From a bacterium (GTDB lineage Bacteria > SZUA-79 > Acidulodesulfobacterales > Acidulodesulfobacteraceae), in assembly GCA_021825865.1 (NCBI GenBank), contig JAKAFU010000008.1, positions 1 through 62,264 of the forward strand: 62,264 nucleotides of DNA, written 5' to 3'. The translations under genes and the position numbers were made by a program. Positions 45,115-54,072 of this stretch are shown here, in pieces (within the stretch, counting starts at the first letter, position 1; each line of letters opens with the position of its first letter). The notes under the pieces were generated by a model, which made no database searches, had not been told where the DNA came from, and was given only the letters and a program-made list of their open reading frames with translations.

Positions 45115-47538
45115 CTAATAATCGTAATCGTCTAATATTTCTTCCATGCAGCTTTCAGGAATCTCGGATAAAAATCTTGAAGGTATATTATAGCTGAAAT
45201 CCCTGCCAAGTTTTCTTCTTTTTGAAAGCGTCAGATACAATTTCTCCTTTGCCCTTGTTATACCTACATAACACAGTCTTCTTTCTTCTTCTATTGCCGA
45301 CTGGTCCATAAGCGATCTTGAATGCGGAAAGGTATTTTCTTCCATTCCCGTAAGAAACACCACCGGAAATTCCAATCCTTTAGCGCTGTGCAGCGTCATC
45401 AGGGAAACAAATGAGTTATCCGAGCCGTTCCTGCGGCTTCCGTCGGATAATTTTCCGGCATTATTTATTTCGTCATTTATGGCGCTCTGGTCTAAAAAAT
45501 CGGTAATATCTTCAAATTCCATTGATGCGGTTATAAGTTCTTCTATATTTTCTATCCTGTTCTGATTCATTGCATTGTTATCGTCGTTTGTTTTATCCGA
45601 TAATCCTTTAAGCATAGCTTCATATCCAGATTCTTTATAGATAAGATTAATAACCGATGCCGCATTTAATATGCCGTCTCCGCTTTCGTTATATATATAA
45701 ATTTCTTTATTTATATTAACAGCGCCGCCGCCGTCATCTCCGTCGCCGCCGTTATATATATTTTCTTGAACTGAAGAATCGTTCTTTGAGAAAATCAGCA
45801 TCCTTGCTTTTTCGAGCAAATCAAAATAATTTTTTATATTCTTAATCTTAGATTTTAAAATAACGTGAAAGAGACCGGCTTTGTACGATTCTAATATATC
45901 CATATTATTCTGCCGTGCAGTTTCTTCCATGTTTTTAATAGTTTTTTCGCCTATGCCTATAGGCACAGCCTGAACGCTTCTTTCAAAATTGATTGTATCT
46001 TTCGGATTAACGGCAAATCTGAGATAAGATAAAATATCTTTTATCTCCATTCGCTGATAAAATTTGAATCCGCCGTAAATATTATAAGCGACGTTTTCTT
46101 TTAAAAGCATATCTTCTATAATTCTTGATTGCCTGTTTGCCCTGTATAAAATAGCTATATCTGATTTAGCATAGCCGTCGAATCTTACCAATCTTTTTAT
46201 TTCCCTGGCTATATAAACTGCTTCGCTTATATCGCTTCCCGCTTTGTAAACCGTTATAATGCTGCCGGTTTCCTTATCGGTTTTAAGGGTTTTTTGTTTT
46301 CTCCTTTTATTCTCGCTGACTAAACTTGAAGCGGCAGCCAGAATGTTTTTTGAAGACCTGTAATTTTTTTCCAATTTTATTACTTTACACCCTTCAAAAT
46401 GGTCTTCAAATCTTAATATATTTTCTACGTTAGCTCCTCTAAAACTGTAAATAGACTGGTCATCGTCGCCTACCACGCAGATATTGTTGTGATTTTTGCA
46501 TAAGAGTCTTATGAGTCTGTCCTGCGCAAGATTCGTATCCTGAAATTCATCTACCATAATATATTTATAACGATTTGAATAATAATCCGTTATATCGGGA
46601 AAACCGGCAAACAGCTTGGCAGTGTTAAAAATCATATCCGCAAAATCCATAGCATTATTTGCTTTTAGTCTTTTCTGGTATTCTTCATAAATTTTCGCAA
46701 GATTTTCATCCCACGGCTTAACCTTAGAAAAAGCTTCTTCGCATGTAATTAATGAATTTTTATTTTTTTCTATAAAATATTTTACTTTTGCCGGAGTAAA
46801 TATTTTTTCGTTTATATTAAGGGCTTTTATTGAAGCGTTAAGCAGCTTTGTGGCGTCGTCATCGTCCATAATAACGAAAGACGAATTGTAGCCTAACGCA
46901 GAGGCATGCTTTCTGAGAACCTTAAGGCAAAAAGAATGAAACGTCGAAAATTCCGGCAGCTGCAGCCGGAGTTCGCTTGAATTTTGACGGTTATTTTGAC
47001 TCTCGTAATAGTCGTCTATAGCACCGGCGTCTGTATGCGCACTCGCATTCATATCGGCATCTTCTATAGCCGCATTTATACCCATACCCGCATCAATATC
47101 TTCCTTGTCCGCATTAAAAGTATCATTAAATGTATCTATATGGGCAATATTAGTCACATCGGTTTGAACAGTTTTATCGGCGGCGGTTTTTATATGTGAT
47201 TGATATTGGGTTTGATATTGCGGCTGCGGCTGCAATAGTGATTGTGATTGTGATTGTGATTGCGATTTTGCCTTTACATTTTGAATAATCAACTGCTTTA
47301 TTCTTTCTTTCATTTCCTTAGCGGCTTTATTAGTAAACGTAACGCCGAGAATATTATATGCTTTTGCCTTGCCGGTTTCTATAAGATGCAGCGCCCTGAG
47401 CGTAATTACCCGCGTTTTTCCGGAACCTGCGCCGGCAAGTATAAGAAGAGGCCCTTCGGTGCATTTAACGGCTTCAAGCTGTTCCGGATTTAAACCGTCT
47501 AAGTAGGCGTACTTTGAATGAGAATCAGAATGTTTCAT
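45115..47538 (-). CDS. UvrD/PcrA-family 3'-5' DNA helicase with two low-complexity inserts
   Basis: The 807-residue protein has the superfamily 1A motifs: DGLNPEQLEAV (Q motif), LAGAGSGKT (residues 34-42), GVTFTNKAAKEMKERI, EFSTFHSFCLKVLRKH, DEFQDTN, VVGDDDQSIYSFRGA, NYRSS and VSLMTLHSAKGLEFPVVFLT then EERRLCYVGITRAKEKL. It works in repair and replication restart. Insert 1 (about 88-195, in domain 1B) opens with a Ser-Gln repeat coded by a hexamer array, then Gln/Tyr and Asp/Ala-rich sequence. Insert 2 (near 605-640) is Gly/Asp/Asn-rich. The C-terminal PcrA extension is short, so UvrD or PcrA cannot be decided. Confidence 0.93.
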   Translation of the reverse strand: MKHSDSHSKYAYLDGLNPEQLEAVKCTEGPLLILAGAGSGKTRVITLRALHLIETGKAKAYNILGVTFTNKAAKEMKERIKQLIIQNVKAKSQSQSQSQSLLQPQPQYQTQYQSHIKTAADKTVQTDVTNIAHIDTFNDTFNADKEDIDAGMGINAAIEDADMNASAHTDAGAIDDYYESQNNRQNSSELRLQLPEFSTFHSFCLKVLRKHASALGYNSSFVIMDDDDATKLLNASIKALNINEKIFTPAKVKYFIEKNKNSLITCEEAFSKVKPWDENLAKIYEEYQKRLKANNAMDFADMIFNTAKLFAGFPDITDYYSNRYKYIMVDEFQDTNLAQDRLIRLLCKNHNNICVVGDDDQSIYSFRGANVENILRFEDHFEGCKVIKLEKNYRSSKNILAAASSLVSENKRRKQKTLKTDKETGSIITVYKAGSDISEAVYIAREIKRLVRFDGYAKSDIAILYRANRQSRIIEDMLLKENVAYNIYGGFKFYQRMEIKDILSYLRFAVNPKDTINFERSVQAVPIGIGEKTIKNMEETARQNNMDILESYKAGLFHVILKSKIKNIKNYFDLLEKARMLIFSKNDSSVQENIYNGGDGDDGGGAVNINKEIYIYNESGDGILNAASVINLIYKESGYEAMLKGLSDKTNDDNNAMNQNRIENIEELITASMEFEDITDFLDQSAINDEINNAGKLSDGSRRNGSDNSFVSLMTLHSAKGLEFPVVFLTGMEENTFPHSRSLMDQSAIEEERRLCYVGITRAKEKLYLTLSKRRKLGRDFSYNIPSRFLSEIPESCMEEILDDYDY
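47238..47267. repeat. Coding hexanucleotide array in uvrD/pcrA
   Basis: Four perfect GTGATT units (47238-47261) and one GCGATT unit (47262-47267) encode alternating Ser-Gln on the minus strand, in insert 1 of the helicase. A change in unit number keeps the frame and would change only the length of the Ser-Gln tract. Confidence 0.9.
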
Positions 47539-47577
47539 ATTTTTTTCACTATTCCCTGTTTATTTATCCGCTTTTTT

Positions 47578-47800
47578 ATTGCGTTAATTTTATTAATTTT
47601 TCTAAATTTATTGTAAGCCTATTGCCTGTTATATTAATTAATAATAATTATTTTAATTAGTTTAATTATTATTTTGATTAGTTCAATCAGTTATTATTGC
47701 GTTAATTGCGTTAATTTCATATAAATTTATTATCAGCCGATTGTTCTGTTATATTAACCAATAATTATTTTAATTAGTTTAATTAGTTTAATTAGTTATT
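47578..47800. repeat. Imperfect tandem duplication of the spacer downstream of glmS
   Basis: Two copies of about 110 bp, each opening ATTGCGTTAATTT and passing through CTGTTATATTAA and TAATTATTTTAATTAG, lie at about 47578-47697 and 47698-47800. They differ by small indels and by extra TTTAATTAG units. The second copy runs into the 3' end of glmS. Confidence 0.65.
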
Positions 47801-50192
47801 CTACCGTCACGCTTTTTGCCAAATTTCTGGGCTGGTCTATATCTGTACCTTTAAAGGCGGCTATATGATATGCAAAAAGTTGAAGCGGAACCGTAAATAA
47901 TATAGGACTTAAAATTTCAGAAGTATAAGGAATTTTTATTAAATCGGATAAACCGTCAATATTCGGGTCGTAATCTGCGAGGGCTATAACGCGTCCGCCT
48001 CTTGCTTTAATTTCTTCTATATTAGAAATAGTTTTTGGAGCAAGCAGATTATTAGACAAAAGAAACATCACCGGCATATTTTCGTCAATAAGCGCTATCG
48101 GCCCGTGCTTCATTTCTCCGGAAGGATAGCCTTCCGCGTGAATGTATGATATTTCTTTTAATTTTAATGCCCCTTCAAGAGCTATCGGATATAAAATGCC
48201 TCTTCCGAGATATAAAAAATTCGTACTTTTATAATATTTATTCGCAATCTTTTTTATACTTTCATTTAGAGCCAGAATCTCTTCAATCTTTTGCGGCAGC
48301 GCAATCAAATCGCTAAAAAATTTATCAGAAACGCCTGATGCATTGCCGCCGGTGCAATAAGTTCTTCCTGCACAGGAGCGGCTATCGTTTTTGCTGTTCT
48401 TGCCGCCATTTACATTTAAATTTACCTTCCCGTTTATATATACGCCGGCGTTCATAATTTCCTGTCTGAGATACAGCGCCAAAAGTATTCCGCACAATAC
48501 TTGGGAAGTAAAAGCCTTCGTCGATGCAACGCCTATTTCCGGTCCGGCATGGGTATATATCACCCCTTTATTAGAAAGCGTCGTCAGCTGTGAACCCGGG
48601 ACATTGCAGATAGATATAATTTTTGCTTTTTTTTCTTTAACGATTTCTATAGCGCTGTTTGTATCAGCAGTTTCGCCTGACTGTGAAACTCCGACTACTA
48701 TATCTGATTCCAGAACCGGAAATTTTCCGTATCTGAATTCCGAACCGTAATCGACTATAACCGGCAATCCGCACAAATTTTCGATAATATTTTTTATTAC
48801 CAGCGAGGCATAATAAGACGAACCGCAGGCAATAAAAATAATTCTGCCGGCGGATATTATATCTTTTTTTGAAAGCTTTAAACCTTCCAGCATTATTTTT
48901 ACACTTTCAGAACTATATAAATCTTTCAGTGCATCCGGCTTTGGTAAATCGGACGCTTTGGACGACGCTATTGAATCAGGATTTTTCAAAATATCCCGAT
49001 TTTGCACAGAGGCCGCAGAAACAGAAGTTGACGCTTTACTCAATAATGAACCGCTTAGCCCGTTTATGTTGTTTGTTGACCTGTTTATGCTGTTTGACCC
49101 GTCAGAATTCCCTATCCTGCGCGAATCTTTTTTAAATAAAACCCTTGAGTTAAAACCTTCAAGAATAGTAGTCGGCTGTTCAAAAATTTCTTTTTGCATA
49201 AAATGAGAAAAGCCGGATTTTACAGTCTTAGAGGCATCCCAGTTTATAAGATTAATATCTATTTTTTGCTTTTTGCCTTTAAAGTTTATTATTTCTAATT
49301 CATTGCTGTTATATGACCTGTTTATATTATTTATCGGGTTTATATTATTGATATTATCTATATTATTTTTTGTATTATTTATCTTATTTATATTATTTAT
49401 ATTGTTTATATTCTTATTATCATTATCTTCATAATGATAATAAGCTATTTCACCGTTTTTCAAATATATAACTTCATTCGAATATCCGAGGAGCGCAGAT
49501 ACATCGCTTGCAATAAATAAATTTTTTCCTTTTTTCGCAAGAACAAGGGGAGGACCGAATTTCACCGCTGCAATAGTTTTCTCTTTAGCGTATAATATAG
49601 CTATTGCAAATGAACCTTTTAATTCTAAAGAAGTTTTTCTGACCGATTCTGAAAATGAATCCCCTTTGAGAATATGGTCTTCTATCAAATGCGCAATAAT
49701 TTCCGAATCGGTTTCTGTTTTAAATTTATGATTATTTTTTAGAAGTTTCTCTTTTAACTGAATATAATTTTCTATTATACCGTTATGAACTATGGCAATG
49801 TCTCCCGAACAATCTAAATGGGGATGGGCATTTTCGTCCGTCGGTTTTCCGTGGGTAGCCCATCGGATGTGTCCTATTGCAAGAGAAGACTGAATAATTG
49901 CAGATTTACCTTCACTTGATTGAATATTTTTATTTTCATCGGCATCGCTTCCGGCATGGGCAGCATTATCGGTTAGCCGCTTATTTTTACATTGTATCTC
50001 GGCTATTTCCGTAAAAAGATTTATCAATTTTCCGGATTTTTTAATATATTTTATTTTTTCGTCTTCTGAATCAAAATAAGCTATACCCGAAGAATCATAA
50101 CCTCTGTATTCTAATTTTTTTAAACCGTTAAGCACCACCGACACGCCGCTTTCATCCGGCACAGTTCCGGCAAAACCCATTATTCCGCACAT
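47796..50192 (-). CDS. glmS: Glutamine-fructose-6-phosphate aminotransferase with four low-complexity inserts
   Basis: The 798-residue protein makes glucosamine-6-phosphate for peptidoglycan and LPS. Cys1 after Met is the glutaminase nucleophile (MCGIMGFAG). GHIRWATHGKPTDENAHPH and TDSEIIAHLIE follow, then the SIS isomerase domains with ACGSSYYASLV, SQSGETADT, ASTKAFTSQ, GEMKHGPIALI and the terminal QPRNLAKSVTVE. Homologues have about 610 residues; the excess sits at about 67-100, 255-298 (NINN repeats), 350-432 (Ser/Ala/Asn) and 600-645 (Asn/Gly/Lys). All conserved motifs flank the inserts undamaged. Start at ATG 50192, inside the edge of a spacer duplication; glmU lies upstream. No glmS ribozyme is apparent. 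Confidence 0.95.
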   Translation of the reverse strand: MCGIMGFAGTVPDESGVSVVLNGLKKLEYRGYDSSGIAYFDSEDEKIKYIKKSGKLINLFTEIAEIQCKNKRLTDNAAHAGSDADENKNIQSSEGKSAIIQSSLAIGHIRWATHGKPTDENAHPHLDCSGDIAIVHNGIIENYIQLKEKLLKNNHKFKTETDSEIIAHLIEDHILKGDSFSESVRKTSLELKGSFAIAILYAKEKTIAAVKFGPPLVLAKKGKNLFIASDVSALLGYSNEVIYLKNGEIAYYHYEDNDNKNINNINNINKINNTKNNIDNINNINPINNINRSYNSNELEIINFKGKKQKIDINLINWDASKTVKSGFSHFMQKEIFEQPTTILEGFNSRVLFKKDSRRIGNSDGSNSINRSTNNINGLSGSLLSKASTSVSAASVQNRDILKNPDSIASSKASDLPKPDALKDLYSSESVKIMLEGLKLSKKDIISAGRIIFIACGSSYYASLVIKNIIENLCGLPVIVDYGSEFRYGKFPVLESDIVVGVSQSGETADTNSAIEIVKEKKAKIISICNVPGSQLTTLSNKGVIYTHAGPEIGVASTKAFTSQVLCGILLALYLRQEIMNAGVYINGKVNLNVNGGKNSKNDSRSCAGRTYCTGGNASGVSDKFFSDLIALPQKIEEILALNESIKKIANKYYKSTNFLYLGRGILYPIALEGALKLKEISYIHAEGYPSGEMKHGPIALIDENMPVMFLLSNNLLAPKTISNIEEIKARGGRVIALADYDPNIDGLSDLIKIPYTSEILSPILFTVPLQLFAYHIAAFKGTDIDQPRNLAKSVTVE

Positions 50193-50402
50193 ATTTTTAT
50201 TTAAAATTAATAAGATATATAATTGTATTTTTAAATTTATTAATTTAAATTCATAAGTTTAACTTAAATTAATTAACGGCATCAATCTTCACATATTTTT
50301 ATTTAAAGTTAATAAGATATATAATTGTATTTATAATTGTATTTTTAATTTATTAATTTAAATTCATAAGTTTAATTTAACTTAATTAACGGCATCAATC
50401 TT
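50188..50402. repeat. Tandem duplication of the whole glmU-glmS spacer
   Basis: Copy 1 (50188-50289) and copy 2 (50290-50402) both open CACATATTTTTATTTAAA, share GTTAATAAGATATATAATTG-type sequence and ATTCATAAGTTTAA, and end in TTAACGGCATCAATCTT. Copy 2 contains an 11-bp internal expansion (TTATAATTGTA). The left edge overlaps the glmS start codon and the right edge overlaps the last codons and stop of glmU. Confidence 0.9.
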
Positions 50403-52077
50403 CCGCTTTTGTTGAATTTTTCAATCTTTTTAATCTGTTAAGCGTCCAGCCTTCTTTATTTATCTGTTCAGCCCTTGAAATGGCAAGACTGCCTTCCGGG
50501 ACGTTTCTGACGACGGTTGTACCTGAAGCAACGTAAGAATCTTTTTCTACGGTAACGGGAGCTATCAACTGCGAATCTGAACCTATAAAACAGTTATTTT
50601 TTATTATTGTCTTATGTTTTTTGAAACCGTCGTAATTGCAGGTAATAACACCGGCCCCTATATTAACGCCGTCGCCTATTTCGCTGTCTCCTATATAAGA
50701 CAGGTGCGATGCTTTAGAATTTTCCCCGATAACCGAATTTTTAACTTCTACAAAATTTCCGATTTTAGCATTATTTTTTATGTGAGTTCCCGGTCTCAAC
50801 CGAGCAAAAGGTCCAATGCTTGCTTGATCTTCAACATCGGCATTTTCAATAACGGAATAGCTTCTGATAACGGAATTTTTTCCTATGACGGAATCTTTAA
50901 TTACTGCTCCGCATTCGATAACCGTATTTTCTCCGATTTTTGAATTTCCGGATAAAAAACACCCCGGATAAAGCGTCGCCGCTTTACCTATTTGCACCCC
51001 GCTCCCTATATATACATTATCTGCCGAAATAAAATTGACGTCCTTTTTTTCTATTAAATTGTTTATAATCCGCTTTTGCATTAAACCGCTGCATTTTACC
51101 ATCTCTATTTTAGAATTTACTCCCATAAGTTCATTTTGAGCATGCTCATAGCCGGCTGCTCCGATAAAACTTTGCACTTTCAATGAGTTATTGTAAAATA
51201 TCGAAACAATATCGGTTAAGTAATATTCTTTTTTAGAATTATCGTTATCTATCAAATTTATAAAATTTATGAAGTGATTTAATCTGATAGCATAAATACC
51301 GGAATTAACCTCTCTTATACCGTTTAAATAATTTGCATCAGTTGGATGATTAAGATTATTTATCTTATTTATATTGTTTGTATCATTTTTCATCTGTGCA
51401 TCTATTTCCTGCTGCTCAAGAATCTTTTTAACAAAATTGTTGCCGTCTTTCAGCACTCTTCCGTAAGAAAACGGATTTTCGGTTTCAAAAGACAGAACGG
51501 TTAAATCGTCATTAAAATCATCATGAAATTTTATCAGCTTAAATAAAGTATTTTTAGTAATTAAAGGGGTATCGCACGGAAGAATTAATACGTTTTGAAC
51601 AACCTCATCGTATCCGGTATTTTTAATCAATATGGCAGCCTGTTTAGCGGCATCGCCTGTCCCAAGATATTTATCCTGAATCGCAAAATCGATTGCTATT
51701 CCGCAATTTTTAAAAGCGTTCTCTCTTTCAATATAATCTTTTATATCTTCTCCTTTATGCCCGATAACAATTATTATTCTGCTTAAAACTTTCCTGACGC
51801 CGGAGGATGCCGCTGCTGTTCCTGTTTCAGCAGTAATTATTGCAGTTCGGGCGGACGAAGCAGGTAAAATAGACAGACATGACGAGTCTTCTGCTTCCGA
51901 TGCAACTTCCAAAATTGACGTGCCGTTTAATTTCAAGAGCTCAGCAATGATATAATATATCATAGGCTTTTCTAAAATAGGCATCAGCCCTTTAGGAATT
52001 TCGGAACGCATCCTGGTACCGAGCCCTCCTGCAAGAATCACCGCCGTATAATTAAAATTGCTCCTATTTGCATCCAT
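50395..52077 (-). CDS. glmU: Bifunctional GlmU, GlcNAc-1-P uridylyltransferase and GlcN-1-P acetyltransferase
   Basis: The 560-residue protein finishes UDP-GlcNAc synthesis. The uridylyltransferase domain has VILAGGLGTRMRSEIPKGLM (residues 13-32), LPCDTPLITK and NSGIYAI. The acetyltransferase domain is a left-handed beta helix with hexapeptide repeats (about 350-520), FARLRPGTHI, GNFVEVKNSVIGENSKASHL, YIGDSEIGDGVNIGAG and the NYDGFKKHKT region. It is about 100 residues longer than E. coli GlmU. Inserts are at about 52-98 (Ser/Ala/Glu) and near 222-245 (NDTNNINKINNLN). Together with glmS downstream it supplies UDP-GlcNAc; glmM is not in the window. Confidence 0.95.
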   Translation of the reverse strand: MDANRSNFNYTAVILAGGLGTRMRSEIPKGLMPILEKPMIYYIIAELLKLNGTSILEVASEAEDSSCLSILPASSARTAIITAETGTAAASSGVRKVLSRIIIVIGHKGEDIKDYIERENAFKNCGIAIDFAIQDKYLGTGDAAKQAAILIKNTGYDEVVQNVLILPCDTPLITKNTLFKLIKFHDDFNDDLTVLSFETENPFSYGRVLKDGNNFVKKILEQQEIDAQMKNDTNNINKINNLNHPTDANYLNGIREVNSGIYAIRLNHFINFINLIDNDNSKKEYYLTDIVSIFYNNSLKVQSFIGAAGYEHAQNELMGVNSKIEMVKCSGLMQKRIINNLIEKKDVNFISADNVYIGSGVQIGKAATLYPGCFLSGNSKIGENTVIECGAVIKDSVIGKNSVIRSYSVIENADVEDQASIGPFARLRPGTHIKNNAKIGNFVEVKNSVIGENSKASHLSYIGDSEIGDGVNIGAGVITCNYDGFKKHKTIIKNNCFIGSDSQLIAPVTVEKDSYVASGTTVVRNVPEGSLAISRAEQINKEGWTLNRLKRLKNSTKAED

Positions 52078-52139
52078 ATTTTCTATTCTTATATCAGATT
52101 TTAAATTTCATTTAAATTTTATTAATATTATTATTTCGT

Positions 52140-52221
52140 TAAATTTATTCAATTTAGTTAATCAATTATTCAATCAATTAATCAATCAATTACTTAAGTA
52201 ATCAATCAATTACTTAAAATT
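52140..52221. repeat. Short tandem repeats downstream of the UbiB-like gene
   Basis: Units of AATCAATCAATTACTTAA are repeated at about 52178-52216, preceded by related caatta units. Adjacent copies form the palindrome ATTACTTAAGTAAT. No T-run follows, so termination is not claimed. Confidence 0.6.
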
Positions 52222-53868
52222 TTATCTTCTATGCCTGAAAACATCTAACAGCGTAGAATATCCGTAAGTAGTTTTTATGGGCATAGCTACAGCGACAAAT
52301 ATCACCGCAAAGGCTGCAAATAAACCTGCTGCAAGTAAATACGGATTTTTATCTTCAATAAAAATTAACGCTGCGATAAGTCCTATAAATCCGCCTATCA
52401 ACGCCATAGTCAGCCTTTTTATTACGTGTATTAAAAAGTTTTCTAATCCTGAAATATTTTCGGGATGGATTTTAACCCTGAAATCCTCTTCGTAGGCTGC
52501 ATGCATTACCCTTTTTGTATCCATGACAAACTGCTTTACTTCGTTAAAAACTGTTTTAATTATACCGGAAGCAGTCGTTTTTTTTCCTAACGGCGTATGA
52601 CTTATATATTTTTTTGCAACCGGCACTATATCTTTTACCAGATTATACGAAGGGTCTATCGCCGTTCCTATTCCTTCGAGGACAGCCGCAGTTTTAAAAA
52701 TATATACCAAATTTTGAGGGAGTTCAAACGGAAAAGCATAAAAGCTTTTCATAATATCGTTTATAATGTCCTGTATTTTTCTGCTGGATATATCTTTCTG
52801 CGATAATACCTGATATAATCTGCCGGCGGCTTTTTCTAGCAGCTGTCTTGAAACTTCTTTATTAATAATTCCAAGGGCATAATACGCATCGATAATTCCG
52901 GGGATATTTTGTTTAATTCCGGCAAGCACTGCTTTAATCAGGTTTTCTTTTGTTTCGTCGGATATGTGAACTACAAGACCGTAATCAAGCAGCACTATCC
53001 TGCCTTTATCGTCAACTAATATATTGCCCGGATGCGGGTCGGCGTGGATAACGCCTTGAATTAACGATTGATATATGTAAAATTCAATCAGTCTGTCTAA
53101 AACGACTTTCGGGTCTAAATTATTTTTTTTAAGACTTTCTAAGTCAGTAATCTTAACGCCTTTATAAAAATCCATTACCAAAACATTTTTGGAATTTAAC
53201 TCAGTATAAACATATGGAATTACTATCCATTTTAATTTTTTTGAAAATTCTTGAAATTCTTTGATATTTTTAACCTCATGCAGCAAATCCATTTCTTCAT
53301 AAATTGTAATTTCAAATTCTTTCAAAACAACAGAGATGGAAAGCAAAGATTTGTTATCTGGGAAAAAAATCCTCAGGGAATTTAAAACGTTTTTAAGGGT
53401 ATATATATCGCTGCTGACATTTTTTTCAATATCCGGTCTTATAACTTTTACTATAACCTGCTTGCCTTTGTAAACGGCTTTGTAAACCTGGGCGACGGAC
53501 GCCGCCGCAAAAGGTTCTTCGTTAAACTCTTCAAAAATTTCTTTAATCGGTTTATTGTCTAAATCTTTTTCAATTATAGGTTTTATTAATTTGAACGGTA
53601 CCGGCGGAACTTCATCCTGCAGTGTTGCAAGCTGGGTAAGATACTGCTGGGGTAAAAAATCGGCTCTTGTTGAAATAACCTGGGCTAATTTTATAAAAGT
53701 AGGTCCGAGCGAAGCTATCAGCGAGGTCATCCATTTGGCGACTTTAACATGGTATGCGTCGGATAAATTTCTTCTCTTTCCAAATATTATAAATCTTTTT
53801 TGGGTAATAAGGATATAGAAAATAAAAGGAAATACTTTAAAGAAAATGTATAAATTTCTTTTAAACAA
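52222..53868 (-). CDS. UbiB/ABC1 (ADCK) family atypical protein kinase-like protein
   Basis: The 548-residue protein shows the ABC1 fold. SLGPTFIKLAQVISTRADFL is the KxGQ helix region, here KLAQ; AAASVAQVYKAVYKGKQVIV is the Ala-rich loop and VK lysine region. GVIHADPHPGNILVDDKGRI is the catalytic loop and LLDYGLV the metal-binding motif. The C-terminus carries two membrane segments (about residues 490-510 and 517-540). Family members support quinone biosynthesis or lipid homeostasis at the membrane and are ATPases. An anaerobe with Qmo needs menaquinone, so a quinone role is plausible but not shown. Start TTG or ATG at 53868 is uncertain. Confidence 0.88.
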   Translation of the reverse strand: MFKRNLYIFFKVFPFIFYILITQKRFIIFGKRRNLSDAYHVKVAKWMTSLIASLGPTFIKLAQVISTRADFLPQQYLTQLATLQDEVPPVPFKLIKPIIEKDLDNKPIKEIFEEFNEEPFAAASVAQVYKAVYKGKQVIVKVIRPDIEKNVSSDIYTLKNVLNSLRIFFPDNKSLLSISVVLKEFEITIYEEMDLLHEVKNIKEFQEFSKKLKWIVIPYVYTELNSKNVLVMDFYKGVKITDLESLKKNNLDPKVVLDRLIEFYIYQSLIQGVIHADPHPGNILVDDKGRIVLLDYGLVVHISDETKENLIKAVLAGIKQNIPGIIDAYYALGIINKEVSRQLLEKAAGRLYQVLSQKDISSRKIQDIINDIMKSFYAFPFELPQNLVYIFKTAAVLEGIGTAIDPSYNLVKDIVPVAKKYISHTPLGKKTTASGIIKTVFNEVKQFVMDTKRVMHAAYEEDFRVKIHPENISGLENFLIHVIKRLTMALIGGFIGLIAALIFIEDKNPYLLAAGLFAAFAVIFVAVAMPIKTTYGYSTLLDVFRHRR

Positions 53869-53996
53869 TATAATTTGACCTTATAATTTGACTTTATTGA
53901 CAAATTTGGCGAACAATAAACTCACAAGAGCTTTTTATAAACAATGTTTAATATTATAATATTAAATCAGCAAATATTCAAATTTTATTTACCGAC

Positions 53997-54037
53997 AAAA
54001 AAATCCCTTTCCTTATTTTTCAATAAAGAAAGGGATT
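53997..54037 (-). terminator. Rho-independent terminator of hcp
   Basis: AATCCCTTTC (54002-54011) pairs with GAAAGGGATT (54028-54037), a 10-bp stem. On the minus strand a run of T follows (53997-54001 and beyond). It lies about 35 bp after the hcp stop codon. Confidence 0.9.
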
Positions 54038-54072
54038 AAAATATGATTAAATTACACAAATGCACAAATTAC

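Noticed and set aside
50188..50402. glmS ribozyme near glmS
   Set aside because: The upstream region of glmS is an AT-rich tandem duplication with no ribozyme core.
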